This document shows, piece after piece, positions 36,970 through 46,984 of a stretch of 64,000 nt of DNA (positions within the stretch are counted from its first letter, which is position 1; each line of letters starts with the position of its first letter). Below the pieces are notes generated by a model. The model saw nothing but the letters and a program-made list of their open reading frames with translations. It ran no database searches and had not been told where the DNA came from. This stretch comes from a sulfur-oxidizing endosymbiont of Gigantopelta aegis (GTDB taxonomy: Bacteria; Pseudomonadota; Gammaproteobacteria; GRL18). The translations under genes were made by a program, and so were the position numbers. The stretch lies in assembly GCF_016097415.1 (NCBI RefSeq), contig NZ_JAEHGE010000001.1, positions 1,160,914-1,224,913 on the forward strand. The letters run 5' to 3'.

Positions 36970-37136
36970 AAGTTCATTTATAACAAAGTTTGCTTATACT
37001 CACCTATCATTTGGCAAGCTGTAGCTGTCCTTAATCTACTTGGTTTAAAATATATTAACCATAAAGTATGCTATAAATAAATAGAAAATGTAAAAATTTA
37101 TCAGTTAATCAATCATCCAATCTTCAAGGGAATAAA

Positions 37137-38011
37137 ATGTTATCAGGTGTAATGCTATTGTGGTTTATTCTTACCGGTATTTCGGTGCTATTTGTTGCTA
37201 TTGATAGCATTAAAACGCCTGAATCCCCTGTTTTGAAATGGGGCTTTATACTACTTACTGCTTATACCGGTCCCGTGGGTGCATTTCTTTACTTGTAATC
37301 AAGTTTCTTTATGTGCTGGGTTGTCGTGAGCCTTTGCCCGGCTTGCATGAAAAATATACTGCCACGCGCTGGCGTCAGGTATTGGGATCAACGATGCATT
37401 GTGTCGCCGGTGATGGTCTGGGGATTTTAGCTGGAGCAATCTTAGGGGCTGTCATCCAGCTATCCAGACCCTGGGAAATTTCGGTTGAATATTTATTGGG
37501 TTTTGGTTTTGGCTGGACTATCTTTCAGGCTTTGTTTATGAAAGCTTCATCCGGTGGTTCGTTTATTAAAGCCTTAAAGAATACTTTTATTCCAGAACTT
37601 GTTTCAATGAACTATTTGATGGCAGCAATGGTACTCGTCACCACTTTTGGCATGCAGATGATTCCACAAAGTGGCGACCCTCTGACAATGGAGTTCTGGT
37701 TTGTTATGTCGATGGCCTTATTAATCGGATTTGTTGCTGCCTGGCCGATAAACTGGTGGTTGGTCAGTAATCATCTTAAACATGGCATGATGACGGTACG
37801 TCCAAGTGCGAGCCATACGGATGATAAAATGTCGGGACATTCTGCCTCTGTTCACGCAGAGCAAGGTGCTGCTACAGAAGAGCATACAGAAGATCATGAT
37901 GGTGGTGAGCATACGGATAAAGTTTCATCTGTCATGATAGGATTTATGGTGCTGCTATCATTTGTTGTGTTTGGCATCAGTGTCAGTATTGCTCTAATGT
38001 ATGGAAGCTAA
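37137..38011 (+). pseudogene. DUF4396 membrane protein, frameshifted by a 20-bp insertion
   Basis: ATG 37137 reads MLSGVMLLWFILTGISVLFV and continues to GPVGAFLYL, then a stop at 37298. Downstream the other frame reads VLGCREPLPGLHEKYTATRW, the conserved block of DUF4396 proteins, and is open to 38011 with five or so membrane segments. A His/Asp/Glu-rich stretch (about residues 195-235 of the open part) could bind metals. Deleting the 20-bp insertion at 37292-37311 joins GAFLY to VLGCREPLPG directly. Function unknown; it lies four bases upstream of the glutamate-synthase-like gene. Confidence 0.75.
37284..37311. mobile_element. Probable IS1595-type excision footprint
   Basis: TTTCTTTA at 37284-37291, CTTGTAATCAAG at 37292-37303, then TTTCTTTA again at 37304-37311. 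The flanks are an 8-bp direct repeat. The middle 12 bases equal the left end (CTTG) plus the right end (TAATCAAG) of the IS1595 element at 14458-15509, whose ends are CTTGATTACCC and GGGTAATCAAG. The insertion shifts the frame of the host gene. Confidence 0.75.
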
Positions 38012-38015
38012 AAGC

Positions 38016-39604
38016 ATGAACGTTCGTCAATATTTTATCATTATCTCTATTCTTGTTTGCTCTACGTTGCTCCTGAGCCAGTTTTATTGGGGCTTTTTAA
38101 TAGTAGGTCCGGTTATTTTTCTGGGCTTATATGATATGTTGCAAACAAGGCATACTAATGTACACATCATACTATTCTTCGTCTTTATCCGGTTATCGGA
38201 CATTTACGCTACTTCTTTGAAAGTATTCGCCCCGAGATTCAACAATACTTTGTTGAATCGAATATCAGCGGTCGTCCTTTGAACCGTGAGTTTAGAGCTC
38301 TGGTTTATCAACGCGCAAAGAAGCAACGAGATACACGTCCTTTTGGCACACAGTTTGATGTCTATCGTTCCGGCTATGAATGGATAAACCATTCGCTTGC
38401 ACCGATTGAAATTACCGATAAACATCCCCGGATCAAGTTTGGCGGTCCGGGATGTCAGAAACCTTACTTGGTTTCCCCCCTGAATATTTCAGCAATGAGT
38501 TATGGCGCATTAAGTCAGTCGGCTATTATGGCCTTAAATAAGGGGGCTAAGCTGGGAAATTTTTCGCATAATACTGGCGAAGGTGGCCTTAGTCCTTATC
38601 ATTTAAAATATGGTGGGGATATTGTATGGCAGATTGGTACCGGCTATTTTAGCTGTCGAGATGAAAATGGTTTGTTTGATAAAGATCTGTTTGCGGAAAA
38701 AGCACAGCTTGATATTGTTAAGATGATTGAAATAAAATTATCACAGGGAGCAAAGCCCGGACATGGCGGTATTCTACCCGCAGCAAAATTAACTCAGGAA
38801 ATTGCTGATATCAGACATGTACCGATGGGCGCTGCTGTTGTTTCACCCTCATCCCACTCGGCCTTTGATTCACCCACGGGCTTGTTGGAATTTGTTAGTG
38901 AATTAAGAACATTGTCTGGCGGAAAGCCCGTTGGCTTCAAATTATGCATTGGTAATAAAAGCGAATTTTTAGGCATTTGTAAGGCCATGTTAGCGACTGA
39001 AATCTACCCTGATTTTATCACCGTTGATGGTGCTGAAGGAGGAACTGGCGCAGCCCCTATTGAATTTACCAATTCTGTTGGTACACCACTACGTGATGGT
39101 GTTATATTTGTCAATAATGCTTTATTGGGTGTCGGGCTACGCCAACATATTCGGATTATTGCATCGGCTAAAATTCTTTCAGCGTTTCATATCGCCCGAA
39201 TCATGGCTTTAGGTGCAGATACAGTCAATTCAGCTCGTGGTATGATGTTAGCTCTGGGTTGTGTACAATCGCTCAGTTGTAATACTGATGAATGTCCAAC
39301 AGGGATTGCAACCCAGAATCCAGCCCGTTATAAATCATTAAATGTGAGTGATAAAAGCAAGCGTGTTGCTAATTTTCATCAGGCAACGGTTGAAGCTTTG
39401 ATGGATTTATTGGGTGCCTGTGGTGTCCAAAGTTTGGATGAGTTGGACTTGAAGCATATTTATCGTCGTGTCGGTGGTACAAATATCGCAACGTATGAAG
39501 ACTTGTACCCAGCCGTAAAGTCGCTTTGCCTGCGTTGTGGCATGGATATTCCCAAGGATTGGAAAAAAATATGGGAGGCTGCATCAGCAGATAAATGGCA
39601 TTGA
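38016..39604 (+). pseudogene. FMN-binding glutamate synthase family protein, frameshifted by a 17-bp insertion
   Basis: ATG 38016 encodes an N-terminal membrane anchor (VRQYFIIISILVCSTLLLSQ), then GLYDMLQTRHT. A 17-bp insertion shifts the frame; beyond it ILRLYPVIGHLRYFFESIRP is restored, and the domain is open from 38279. It has the glutamate synthase FMN barrel (MSYGALSQSAIMALN, GGTGAAPIEF) and the Fe-S Cys cluster CNTDECPTGIATQNP. The family is related to the GltB central domain; its reaction is not established. Confidence 0.8.
38151..38174. mobile_element. Probable second excision footprint
   Basis: CATACTA, ATGTACACAT, CATACTA: a 7-bp direct repeat around a 10-base core with inverted ends (ATGT/ACAT). 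Removing 17 bases restores the reading frame. The responsible element is unknown, because no element in this window has ATGT ends with a 7-bp duplication. Confidence 0.5.
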
Positions 39605-39642
39605 TAAAAACAACTAAATTATAATTAACGAGAATATATTTT

Positions 39643-40119
39643 ATGTTTGATGGTATTGTTAAGAACGAAGTTGTCGGATCTTTTTCAAGACGGCAGCAAT
39701 TATTTTTCCGCTATGTCATTTTTGTACTCATTGACCTAACCGTAATTAATTTATTCAATGAATATTGGGGATATGTATTTATAGAAAGTTTTTCTATTTC
39801 ATTAATGGTGGCATTATTGCTTCAGGTTTTATTGCAATTGACAATTCTTATTGAGCATCGTGTTGCCAATTATTTTAATAAAAAAGCAACGTTTAAAGCT
39901 AAACTGCTTCGTATTCTATCTGCATGGGCGATTCTTTTTAGCTCAAAGTTGATAATTTTAGAAGCAATCAATATATTCTTTGGTGATAGCGTCGTTTTCA
40001 GCGGTCCTATCCATGGTCTAGTGTCATTTATTGCTGTTGTAATTGTCATCATAACAGTAGAACAAATATTTCTCTTTGGTCATCGAAAGTTGGCATCTAA
40101 GTCTGATGAAGATTTCTAA
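39643..40119 (+). CDS. Conserved membrane protein of unknown function
   Basis: 158 residues with four hydrophobic segments (about 22-40, 48-72, 90-108, 122-145). The loop LTILIEHRVANYFNKKATFK is basic, and the tail is polar. It follows the glutamate-synthase-like gene by 38 bases and precedes the antiporter gene by 13 bases, suggesting one transcription unit of membrane genes. Confidence 0.6.
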   Translation: MFDGIVKNEVVGSFSRRQQLFFRYVIFVLIDLTVINLFNEYWGYVFIESFSISLMVALLLQVLLQLTILIEHRVANYFNKKATFKAKLLRILSAWAILFSSKLIILEAINIFFGDSVVFSGPIHGLVSFIAVVIVIITVEQIFLFGHRKLASKSDEDF

Positions 40120-40132
40120 TAGGGATTAGTGT

Positions 40133-41519
40133 ATGTATGAAGTCTTGGCCTTGCTGGCTTTATTCGTACTGGTATACAACCCCGTTGCCGGTGCTGTTGA
40201 GCGCTCCTAGGTCAGTGGACCTATGATTTTTACTCTATTTGGTTTATTGATTGGTCCATTTGGCTTTGATGTGCTGTCCTTAGAAGCCGACCGGGAAATG
40301 ATTAAAGCACTGGCTGAGCTAATGTTTGAATTAGTGTTATTTGCTTATGCAGTCAACGCTGATCTCGGTGTGTTGAAGAAAACCTCTGGCTTGCCGATGC
40401 GCTTGTTGTTGATTGGATTGCCACTGACTATTCTGCTGGGTATCGGCGTTGCTATGCTGTTATTTGATCAACTATCATTGTTTGCTATGGCAGTATTGGC
40501 AACGATGCTAGCACCCACCGATGCAGCACTTGGTAAGGCGGTGATAACCAATAAGACTATGCCCGATGAGATCCGCGAAGGCTTAAACGTAAAAAAATCA
40601 GTTGAACCTACTGCGACCGCCTTATGCACTGAATCTTAAGGATTTTCCATTCACCCGTAGGGTGACTACGAATAAAGCCAAAATAACCTGTAAAACCCTT
40701 AATTTTCAGCACCTAAGTCGCTCTCGCTACGATTCAACTGATTATTTTAGGTTAAATGTTGAAAGTGGTCTGAATGATGGAATTTGTGTACCGGTGTTAC
40801 TGTTATTTTTAACTCTGGCTTTGGGACATGCAGGTGATCAAGGTGCATGGACTTTGGGGATAAAGCTGGTGAGTGAAGAAATCGGTATTGGCCTTGCCGT
40901 GGGATTGGTGTTGACTTATTTTGCCATCAGATTGTTTGGTATTGCGCATTTCCGGCGATGGTTGACACATATCTGGATTCAAGTGCCAGTGATTGCCTTG
41001 GCACTGAGCTGTTTTTCTATAGCACAGTATCTCGGTGGCAGTGGTTTTATTGCTGCATTTAGTGGTGGACTCCTCATCGGTAAGTTGGGGCATTATCTCC
41101 CCCGAAAAGTACATGATGAATTTCTTCTTGCTTCAGAGGGTACGGGTGATACCTTGGCCTTGATCACCTGGGTGATTTTTGGTTCAGCGGTGGTGGGGCA
41201 GGTAGTTGAAAATTTCAGTTGGTTGATCTTACTTTATTCGCTATTGAGTTTGACATTAATTTATATGATACCGGTGGTTTTATCGCTCATTGGCAGTCCG
41301 GTGGATACCGAAGGTAAACTGTTTATCGGCTGGTTCGGTCCACGTGGTTTAGCAAGTATCGTATTTACGGTCATCGTGTTGGGAAGTGGATTGCCAGAGA
41401 GTAGCGTATTGGCGACTACGGTAGTGTATACGGTTATTCTTAGTATCATTGGCCACGGTGTCACCGCAAATCTATGGGCCAAGGCTTATGGCAAACGTAA
41501 GCGACTGGCTACTAAGTAA
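40133..41519 (+). pseudogene. CPA1-type cation:proton antiporter, broken by a stop codon and a MITE
   Basis: ATG 40133 (AGGGA upstream) reads MYEVLALLALFVLVYNPVAG, then TAG at codon 26 where TGG or CAG would be expected. The same frame continues through FTLFGLLIGPFGFDV, LAPTDAALGKAV and PDEIREGLN. There a 165-bp MITE is inserted, and on the far side VESGLNDGICVPVLLL restores the Na+/H+ exchanger signature. The rest is open to 41519. Two independent lesions show that the gene is dead. Confidence 0.85.
40588..40752. mobile_element. MITE copy 1, inside the antiporter gene
   Basis: 165 bp between 5-bp direct repeats TTAAA (40583-40587, 40753-40757). The left end is CGTAAAAAAATCAGTTGAA; the right end, read inward, is CCTAAAATAATCAGTTGAAT. 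No transposase gene is present. It is about 90% identical to the copy at 48266-48441, with an internal gap of about 13 bases. Confidence 0.85.
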
Positions 41520-41538
41520 TGAATGTAATTCATTCATT

Positions 41539-42186
41539 TTATTGCTTAATCAAAAGTACCACATCTTTTTCTGGGATAACTAAAGTGGCTTGCCAATGTT
41601 GAGCCAGCCACTGAAAGCTATCTTCGCTGAAGAAACAAACATGGGTGATATCATTTTTGTAATGCCAGCGCGAGAAGGCATCCTGATCAATCACTCGCTT
41701 AGTCATAATGCCCAATATGCCCTGAGGTTTTAAACAAGTCCAGAGCCGTTCAAGTGTCTGACGAGGATGATGTAGGTGTTCTACAACTTCTGTTGCGGTA
41801 ATGAAATCATATTGTTGCGCTAATAATTGGGGCTTATGTGCGAAAAAAAGGTCATAGTTTTCCACCGAATGTCCGGCTTCATTAAAGAGTGTTGCCAAAA
41901 CAGGTCCCGGACCAGAACCAAAATCCAAACCCTGACTTGCGGGTTTTAAACGCTCTAAGAGTGGCCTTGCCATACGCATCAAAAAATGTCGATAACCGGT
42001 GTCCTCGGCAGAATTTTCATGCAGTTCATAAATGACTTTTTCTTCTTCAGCACTGATAAATTGTGTGGGTGGAACAAATACCAAGGCACATTCAGGGCAA
42101 TAAAAATATTGTCTGTGATCTTCAAAGTAAGGCTGTCCGGTTTTTAATTGACATAGAGGACATAAGAAAGCATCTGTTTCAGACAT
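41539..42186 (-). CDS. Class I SAM-dependent methyltransferase with N-terminal zinc ribbon
   Basis: 215 residues. The N-terminus has CPLC...YCPEC (residues 9-33), a rubredoxin-like zinc knuckle. GLDFGSGPGPVLATLFNEAG at about 86 is motif I (SAM binding), followed by ATEVVEHLHHPRQTLERLW (motif II). Such two-domain proteins are usual uncharacterised methyltransferases of Gram-negative bacteria. The start overlaps the end of the thioredoxin-HEAT gene by 8 bases, so both are in one operon. Confidence 0.85.
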   Translation of the reverse strand: MSETDAFLCPLCQLKTGQPYFEDHRQYFYCPECALVFVPPTQFISAEEEKVIYELHENSAEDTGYRHFLMRMARPLLERLKPASQGLDFGSGPGPVLATLFNEAGHSVENYDLFFAHKPQLLAQQYDFITATEVVEHLHHPRQTLERLWTCLKPQGILGIMTKRVIDQDAFSRWHYKNDITHVCFFSEDSFQWLAQHWQATLVIPEKDVVLLIKQ

Positions 42187-42826
42187 GATTTGAATTCATT
42201 TTATCCGCAATAATACTCAGTGCATCCTCGACGGTTTCCCTGATTGCGGCTTCTTTATCATTGGCCAGTGATTGAATGACAGGAATGGCCTGCGGACTTT
42301 CAGTGAGTCCCAGATAATAACAGGCATCGTGACGAATATTATTATCTGATGAATTCACCAGTTCTCTCAAGGCCGGAATGAGAGCCTGAAGTGAAGGCTG
42401 ACCCTGAAATTCTTCAAAAATAGCGCCGATACCAATTTTTGCCCCAAGGGCAACCTCGTTGCTTTGTATCATTTTGGGTAAATGATGCAATAAGTCCGGT
42501 TCTTTTTTGAGTAATTGGATCACTTGTTTTAATTGACCAGTTGTCAGTAATTCATTGAAATATTCTTGCATGCCGGTTTCGGATTGAGCCAGTTGAATCC
42601 ATTTACTTAATTCGCTCTTGGTTTGTGCGCCGGTAAACTCAAATGGACCTATTTTTACCCAAGGAACCGAGCGAATATTAAGCTCACGGGCTTTTTCGGG
42701 AACCAGTGCCATATTGCTGATGTCTAATTGGGCAATATCCCCCGCTTTTATGAGTTCACTCAGTGCTTGTAAGACATTGGAGCAGTGAGGGCAGCCTGGC
42801 GCGATAAATAATTTGACAGTCATCAT
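42179..42826 (-). CDS. Thioredoxin-fold and HEAT-repeat protein
   Basis: 215 residues from ATG 42826. An N-terminal thioredoxin/glutaredoxin fold with [16 protein letters not shown] (CPHC redox pair) and a cis-Pro block [10 protein letters not shown] (sequence SVPWV) is followed by HEAT-like helices ([32 protein letters not shown]). A longer frame to 42925 exists but overlaps the gene on the other strand. It is divergent from the DUF255 gene and overlaps its leader, and both carry redox-active thioredoxin-type domains, suggesting a shared task. Confidence 0.8.
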   Translation of the reverse strand: MMTVKLFIAPGCPHCSNVLQALSELIKAGDIAQLDISNMALVPEKARELNIRSVPWVKIGPFEFTGAQTKSELSKWIQLAQSETGMQEYFNELLTTGQLKQVIQLLKKEPDLLHHLPKMIQSNEVALGAKIGIGAIFEEFQGQPSLQALIPALRELVNSSDNNIRHDACYYLGLTESPQAIPVIQSLANDKEAAIRETVEDALSIIADKMNSNHV

Positions 42827-45485
42827 TGGTTTTTTGCTTTTTAGTCGTATAAATGAGTGGAAATTTAACATACTGTCAGCAATTGAGATAGAGGAATTTG
42901 TTATCAAATATTTTAAGTCATCCATTCAGGCATCACTCGCTTGTTCTTTTTTGTTGTTAGCAATGGCTGTCAGTGCAGAGCCATCAGCCAGACAGGAGCC
43001 GTCAGCCAATCAAGAGCCATCAGCCACACAAAAGCAACATCCAAGTACTGCTTATTCGGCTGAGTTAAGCAAAAAACTACAAGCAGCCTATCAAGCAAAG
43101 GGTAAAGACTATAAACCCCGCACAGAACATTTTAATAAAGAAGGTGCTGCAAAATATACCAACCGCTTGATCCTGGAAGAATCCCCATACTTAATTCAAC
43201 ATGCTCACAACCCAGTGAACTGGTATGCTTGGAGTAAAGAAGCCTTCGAAAAAGCTCGCAAAGAAAATAAGCCGGTGTTTCTGTCTATCGGTTATTCGAC
43301 TTGTCACTGGTGTCATGTGATGGAAAAAGAAAGCTTTGATAATGAAGCAATTGCAGCATATCTCAATGAACATTATATTGCCATTAAAGTGGATCGTGAA
43401 CGTCGCCCTGATGTGGATAAAATCTATATGACAGCGCTCATGATCATGAAACAAAGTGGTGGCTGGCCAATGTCATCTATCTTAACCCCTGATGGCAAGC
43501 CGTTTTATTCCGGCACTTATTTTCCTCCCGACTTGTTTATTCAAGTTTTAGAACAAGCGAGTCAATTGTGGCGTGATGACGAAGAGAACCTCAGAGCCAT
43601 CGCAGAAAAAATAACGCTTGCTGTACAAAGTCGCCAGCGTGGTTTAGAGCAAGCTGAACATATTGGCAAAGAGCGAGTGCAAATTGCCGTGATCAATCTC
43701 ATGAATAGCTTTGATGACTTGCAAGGTGGTTTTTCAGCAGCGCCTAAATTTCCCAATGAAACCTATCTGTTTTTATTGCTAGATGTGGCCATCAGAGATC
43801 AAGATGAAGAAGTCTTACAGGCATTAATATCAACCATGAACCACATGGCTCAGGGTGGTATTTATGATCAAGTTGGGGGTGGTTTTCATCGTTATGCAAC
43901 AGACAATGAATGGCTGGTGCCCCATTTTGAAAAAATGCTCTACAACCAGGCGCACCTGGTCAGGAATTATCTGCAACTTTATCGTGTTACTCAGGATGAA
44001 AATTATCATCGAGTAGTGACACAAACATTAGATTACGTCTTGCGTGAAATGCGCGACCTTAAAGGTGGCTTCTTTTCTGCCAGTGATGCGGATAGTGAGG
44101 GGGAAGAAGGCAAGTTTTTTGTTTGGAGCAAGACTGAATTTGAAGCTGAGTTAACAAACTCATTAGGGTCTGAACTATCCAGTTTAGCGACGGCTGTTTA
44201 TGGTGTGACTAAGGACGGTAATTTTAGTGAACAAGCTGCCCATGAAGTCACAGGTAATAATATTTTATATTTACCCGAATCACTGGCTGCTTTTTCGCAA
44301 CATAAAAAAATACCATTAGCGATGTTATATCAAGATATCGATAAAATTCGTGATGTTTTGTATAAGAAGCGTCAGAGCAGAATTGCTCCCACTATTGATC
44401 ATAAAGTGCTTACCGCATGGAATGGTATGATGATTACAGCCTTCGCACAAGCGGGCAAGCAATTAGATAATAAAAACTATCTTGATGCAGCAATAAAGGC
44501 AGCAGACTACCTCTGGCAAGTACATCATGTGTCAAGCAATTTTTCTGCTTCTAAACTGCTACGCGTCAGCCTTGATGGTAAAGCATCAGTCACTGCAACA
44601 TTAGCCGATTATGCTTATCTTATTCAAAGCTATCTAGCCTTATTTGATGCCACTGAAAACCAGCAATGGTTACAACGCAGTCAGACCCTAATGAGTGAAA
44701 TGCTAAGTTTGTTCTGGGACAAAGAAGAGGGTGCTTTTTATATGAGTGCTTTGATTGATACCAGCCTCCCCGAACATGAGCAAGGAGTCGAATTATTTGA
44801 TCGACCTAAGGATATTTATGATGGCGCTATTCCTTCGGCCAATGCAGTCGCTTTGGAAGGTCTCACGCATTTATATTTGAGAACCGGAGAAGAAAATTAT
44901 CATGCCAAGGCCATGGCTTTGATTGCTTCTTTGTCATCAAAGGTTAAAGTCACACCCTCATCGTTTTCCTATTTGCTGATGGCTGTGAATCAGTTGAATT
45001 TTGGTGAGTTGTCAGATGTTCAATACGGGGGAAAAGGTCATGTCAAACTTGAAGCTCAACATCAATTAAACGACCAAGCCAAAGAGGGAAGTATCTTCGT
45101 TGATATAAAACTTAATTTTGATGAACATTGGCATATCAATAGCCGTTATCCCAAGGATGAAGACTTGCAAGCAACATCCATTACTTTGGGCGAGAAGGCA
45201 AAAGGTTTATGGAAAATTACTCGCGCAGAATATCCTCAAGGTGAAATGGTGAAATTGAAGTTTAATGATACGCCATTGTCGCTTTATCAAAACTCAGTGA
45301 CGATTAAGGTGTTATTGGAGAAAATTGCTCACTCTAATCGCTCTAATAACAAGCAGGAAAAAAACGAAATGCTGTCTATTCCATTGAAAGTTAATTATCA
45401 GACTTGTAGTGATAAGGTATGCTTGGCACCTGAGAGTAATACTTTTTATGTTTTTTCGAGGGACTCCGGGAATTTGGATAAATAG
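42813..45485 (+). CDS. DUF255 (YyaL/SSP411-type) thioredoxin-like protein fused to a DsbD-type N-terminal domain
   Basis: 890 codons are open. A signal peptide ([20 protein letters not shown]) and a repetitive QEPSA linker come first. Next is the DUF255 domain with [20 protein letters not shown] and [11 protein letters not shown] (CxxC). An alpha/alpha toroid with [18 protein letters not shown] follows. The last 150 residues resemble the DsbD alpha (DsbC-interacting) domain, with Cys pair [10 protein letters not shown]. The start is unclear. The frame's only early starts are TTG (42813) and others before the signal peptide; a GAGG lies 8 bases before an ATC at 42903 that would give a perfect leader. 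The first in-frame ATG (42963) is inside the leader. Confidence 0.75.
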   Translation: MTVIIGFLLFSRINEWKFNILSAIEIEEFVIKYFKSSIQASLACSFLLLAMAVSAEPSARQEPSANQEPSATQKQHPSTAYSAELSKKLQAAYQAKGKDYKPRTEHFNKEGAAKYTNRLILEESPYLIQHAHNPVNWYAWSKEAFEKARKENKPVFLSIGYSTCHWCHVMEKESFDNEAIAAYLNEHYIAIKVDRERRPDVDKIYMTALMIMKQSGGWPMSSILTPDGKPFYSGTYFPPDLFIQVLEQASQLWRDDEENLRAIAEKITLAVQSRQRGLEQAEHIGKERVQIAVINLMNSFDDLQGGFSAAPKFPNETYLFLLLDVAIRDQDEEVLQALISTMNHMAQGGIYDQVGGGFHRYATDNEWLVPHFEKMLYNQAHLVRNYLQLYRVTQDENYHRVVTQTLDYVLREMRDLKGGFFSASDADSEGEEGKFFVWSKTEFEAELTNSLGSELSSLATAVYGVTKDGNFSEQAAHEVTGNNILYLPESLAAFSQHKKIPLAMLYQDIDKIRDVLYKKRQSRIAPTIDHKVLTAWNGMMITAFAQAGKQLDNKNYLDAAIKAADYLWQVHHVSSNFSASKLLRVSLDGKASVTATLADYAYLIQSYLALFDATENQQWLQRSQTLMSEMLSLFWDKEEGAFYMSALIDTSLPEHEQGVELFDRPKDIYDGAIPSANAVALEGLTHLYLRTGEENYHAKAMALIASLSSKVKVTPSSFSYLLMAVNQLNFGELSDVQYGGKGHVKLEAQHQLNDQAKEGSIFVDIKLNFDEHWHINSRYPKDEDLQATSITLGEKAKGLWKITRAEYPQGEMVKLKFNDTPLSLYQNSVTIKVLLEKIAHSNRSNNKQEKNEMLSIPLKVNYQTCSDKVCLAPESNTFYVFSRDSGNLDK

Positions 45486-45517
45486 CGGATAAAATGAGAA
45501 CGGAAAAACATTGCCGT

Positions 45518-45628
45518 TTAAGTTGATTTTTGTTCTCCACAATAAGGCCTAAACCGCTTTTGTGCTTTCGGATTACTCCCACCCACCATCAACAATAACA
45601 CAATCTCATCTTGGCTTAATTTTTGCAT
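45518..45628 (-). CDS. Possible small protein (36 residues)
   Basis: MQKLSQDEIVLLLMVGGSNP then KAQKRFRPYCGEQKST, starting 14 bases before the MotY-like gene on the other strand. It reads like a real peptide (balanced composition, no low complexity), but there is no clear ribosome site, and it may be the end of an older gene. Confidence 0.25.
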   Translation of the reverse strand: MQKLSQDEIVLLLMVGGSNPKAQKRFRPYCGEQKST

Positions 45629-45641
45629 TTCATATACCACC

Positions 45642-46829
45642 ATGAATAAAATTTTTACCATTATCATTTTTTTATACTTTATTGCATCTCACATCGCAAT
45701 AGTGTCCGCCGCTGAGCGCGAGTATGTTGTGCCTATGGAAAAAGCACTTTGGACTAGCGTAGCTAAGAAAAACTATGAGTGTAGTTTGTCACAAATCATT
45801 CCTTTTTATGGTGAAGGAAAATTTATTCATAAGTCGGGTCATAAAGTAAGGTTTGAACTCTTCAGTGATAAACCGGTTATGGATGACAATATAAAGATCA
45901 TTGTGCAATCTGAGCCTCCTCCCTGGCGTCATGACGATAAGGTGTTTGAAATTGGGCAATATGTCTTTGAGCGTGGTCATAATCCTTTGATTGTGGCTTC
46001 ACCTGAAGGCTCAAGAATGATCCAACAGGTAGAAAATGGTATGTCGCCAGTGGTCATTTATCGTGATATGGCCGATGGACGTGACATTATTGCGGTTATG
46101 TTGTCACCGATTAATTTTCGTAAGGCATTGGTAGAATATCGAGATTGTGAAAAGACCTTAATGGATTTTGATTTGGAAGAAATTAAAAATCTTAGACTCT
46201 ATTTTGCGACCAATAAAGATATTTTAACGCCTCGTTCAAAGCGAGATTTAAGAAATATTCCACGTTATTTAAAACTAGATCCCAGTATTAAACAAATCAA
46301 AGTCGATGCTCATGCCGATTCTCGTGGTCGTCGTCGTTTTAATGACAAGCTATCAGAAAGACGTTCTGAGGCTGTGGTGAAGTATTTATTATCCATCGGC
46401 ATCAAAAAAGACCTGATTTATGCGGTTAGTTTTGGTGAACGTAAGCCGTCACATACGAATAAAACAGCCAAGGGACGCTCTAAGAATCGTCGTGCCAATG
46501 TGCAATTATTGACTACAGCGCCGCCAACAGAAGAAGAACAAAAGGCAATTATAGAAGCCAGAAAAGCTGAACGTCGTCGTCAATTGACAGAACGTTCTGT
46601 CTTTAGTGGCGCTAAATCTGCTGAGAATAAAAAGTCAGGTAAAAAGACCCAGGACAAAAACTCTGCCAATATAAATGGCGCAGCACCGTCTTCTGAAACA
46701 AAGAACGGTGCGCCTAGCAACTCATCTTCTGCAGCGAATGATTATGTCGATGACGAGCCACCCGCCCCTAATTTCATCAATTTTGACCATTTGGTTGATA
46801 AAAACAACCAAAAAGTTAATTCTCAGTAG
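45642..46829 (+). CDS. MotY-like OmpA-family protein with long disordered tail
   Basis: 395 residues. Signal peptide (IFTIIIFLYFIASHIAIVSA). The N-terminal part (EREYVVPMEKALWTSVAKKN, then YECSLSQIIPFYGEGKF) matches the N-terminal domain of MotY, the T-ring protein of sodium-driven flagellar motors. The OmpA peptidoglycan-binding domain is at about 185-290 (LYFATNKDIL, DAHADSRGRRRFNDKLSERR). The last 105 residues are Lys/Ala/Ser-rich and likely unstructured; MotY itself ends near the OmpA domain, so this tail is unusual. Confidence 0.75.
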   Translation: MNKIFTIIIFLYFIASHIAIVSAAEREYVVPMEKALWTSVAKKNYECSLSQIIPFYGEGKFIHKSGHKVRFELFSDKPVMDDNIKIIVQSEPPPWRHDDKVFEIGQYVFERGHNPLIVASPEGSRMIQQVENGMSPVVIYRDMADGRDIIAVMLSPINFRKALVEYRDCEKTLMDFDLEEIKNLRLYFATNKDILTPRSKRDLRNIPRYLKLDPSIKQIKVDAHADSRGRRRFNDKLSERRSEAVVKYLLSIGIKKDLIYAVSFGERKPSHTNKTAKGRSKNRRANVQLLTTAPPTEEEQKAIIEARKAERRRQLTERSVFSGAKSAENKKSGKKTQDKNSANINGAAPSSETKNGAPSNSSSAANDYVDDEPPAPNFINFDHLVDKNNQKVNSQ

Positions 46830-46984
46830 GTTAGAAGTCAAGAATCCGCTATAATGCGCCCATTTCGACAGTCTTATTGTTTGTGGTAAGCCTTGGTTTG
46901 AGTAAAGCTTGGTTTGACTAATGTCTGTCTACACTTAATTTATTAATGTTTTCTATACAGAAACGAATGTGGGAGAAATTCTCG

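Noticed and set aside
41261-41482. Minus-strand frame inside the antiporter gene
   Set aside because: Shadow of the CPA1 sequence on the other strand; no ribosome site and no recognisable composition.
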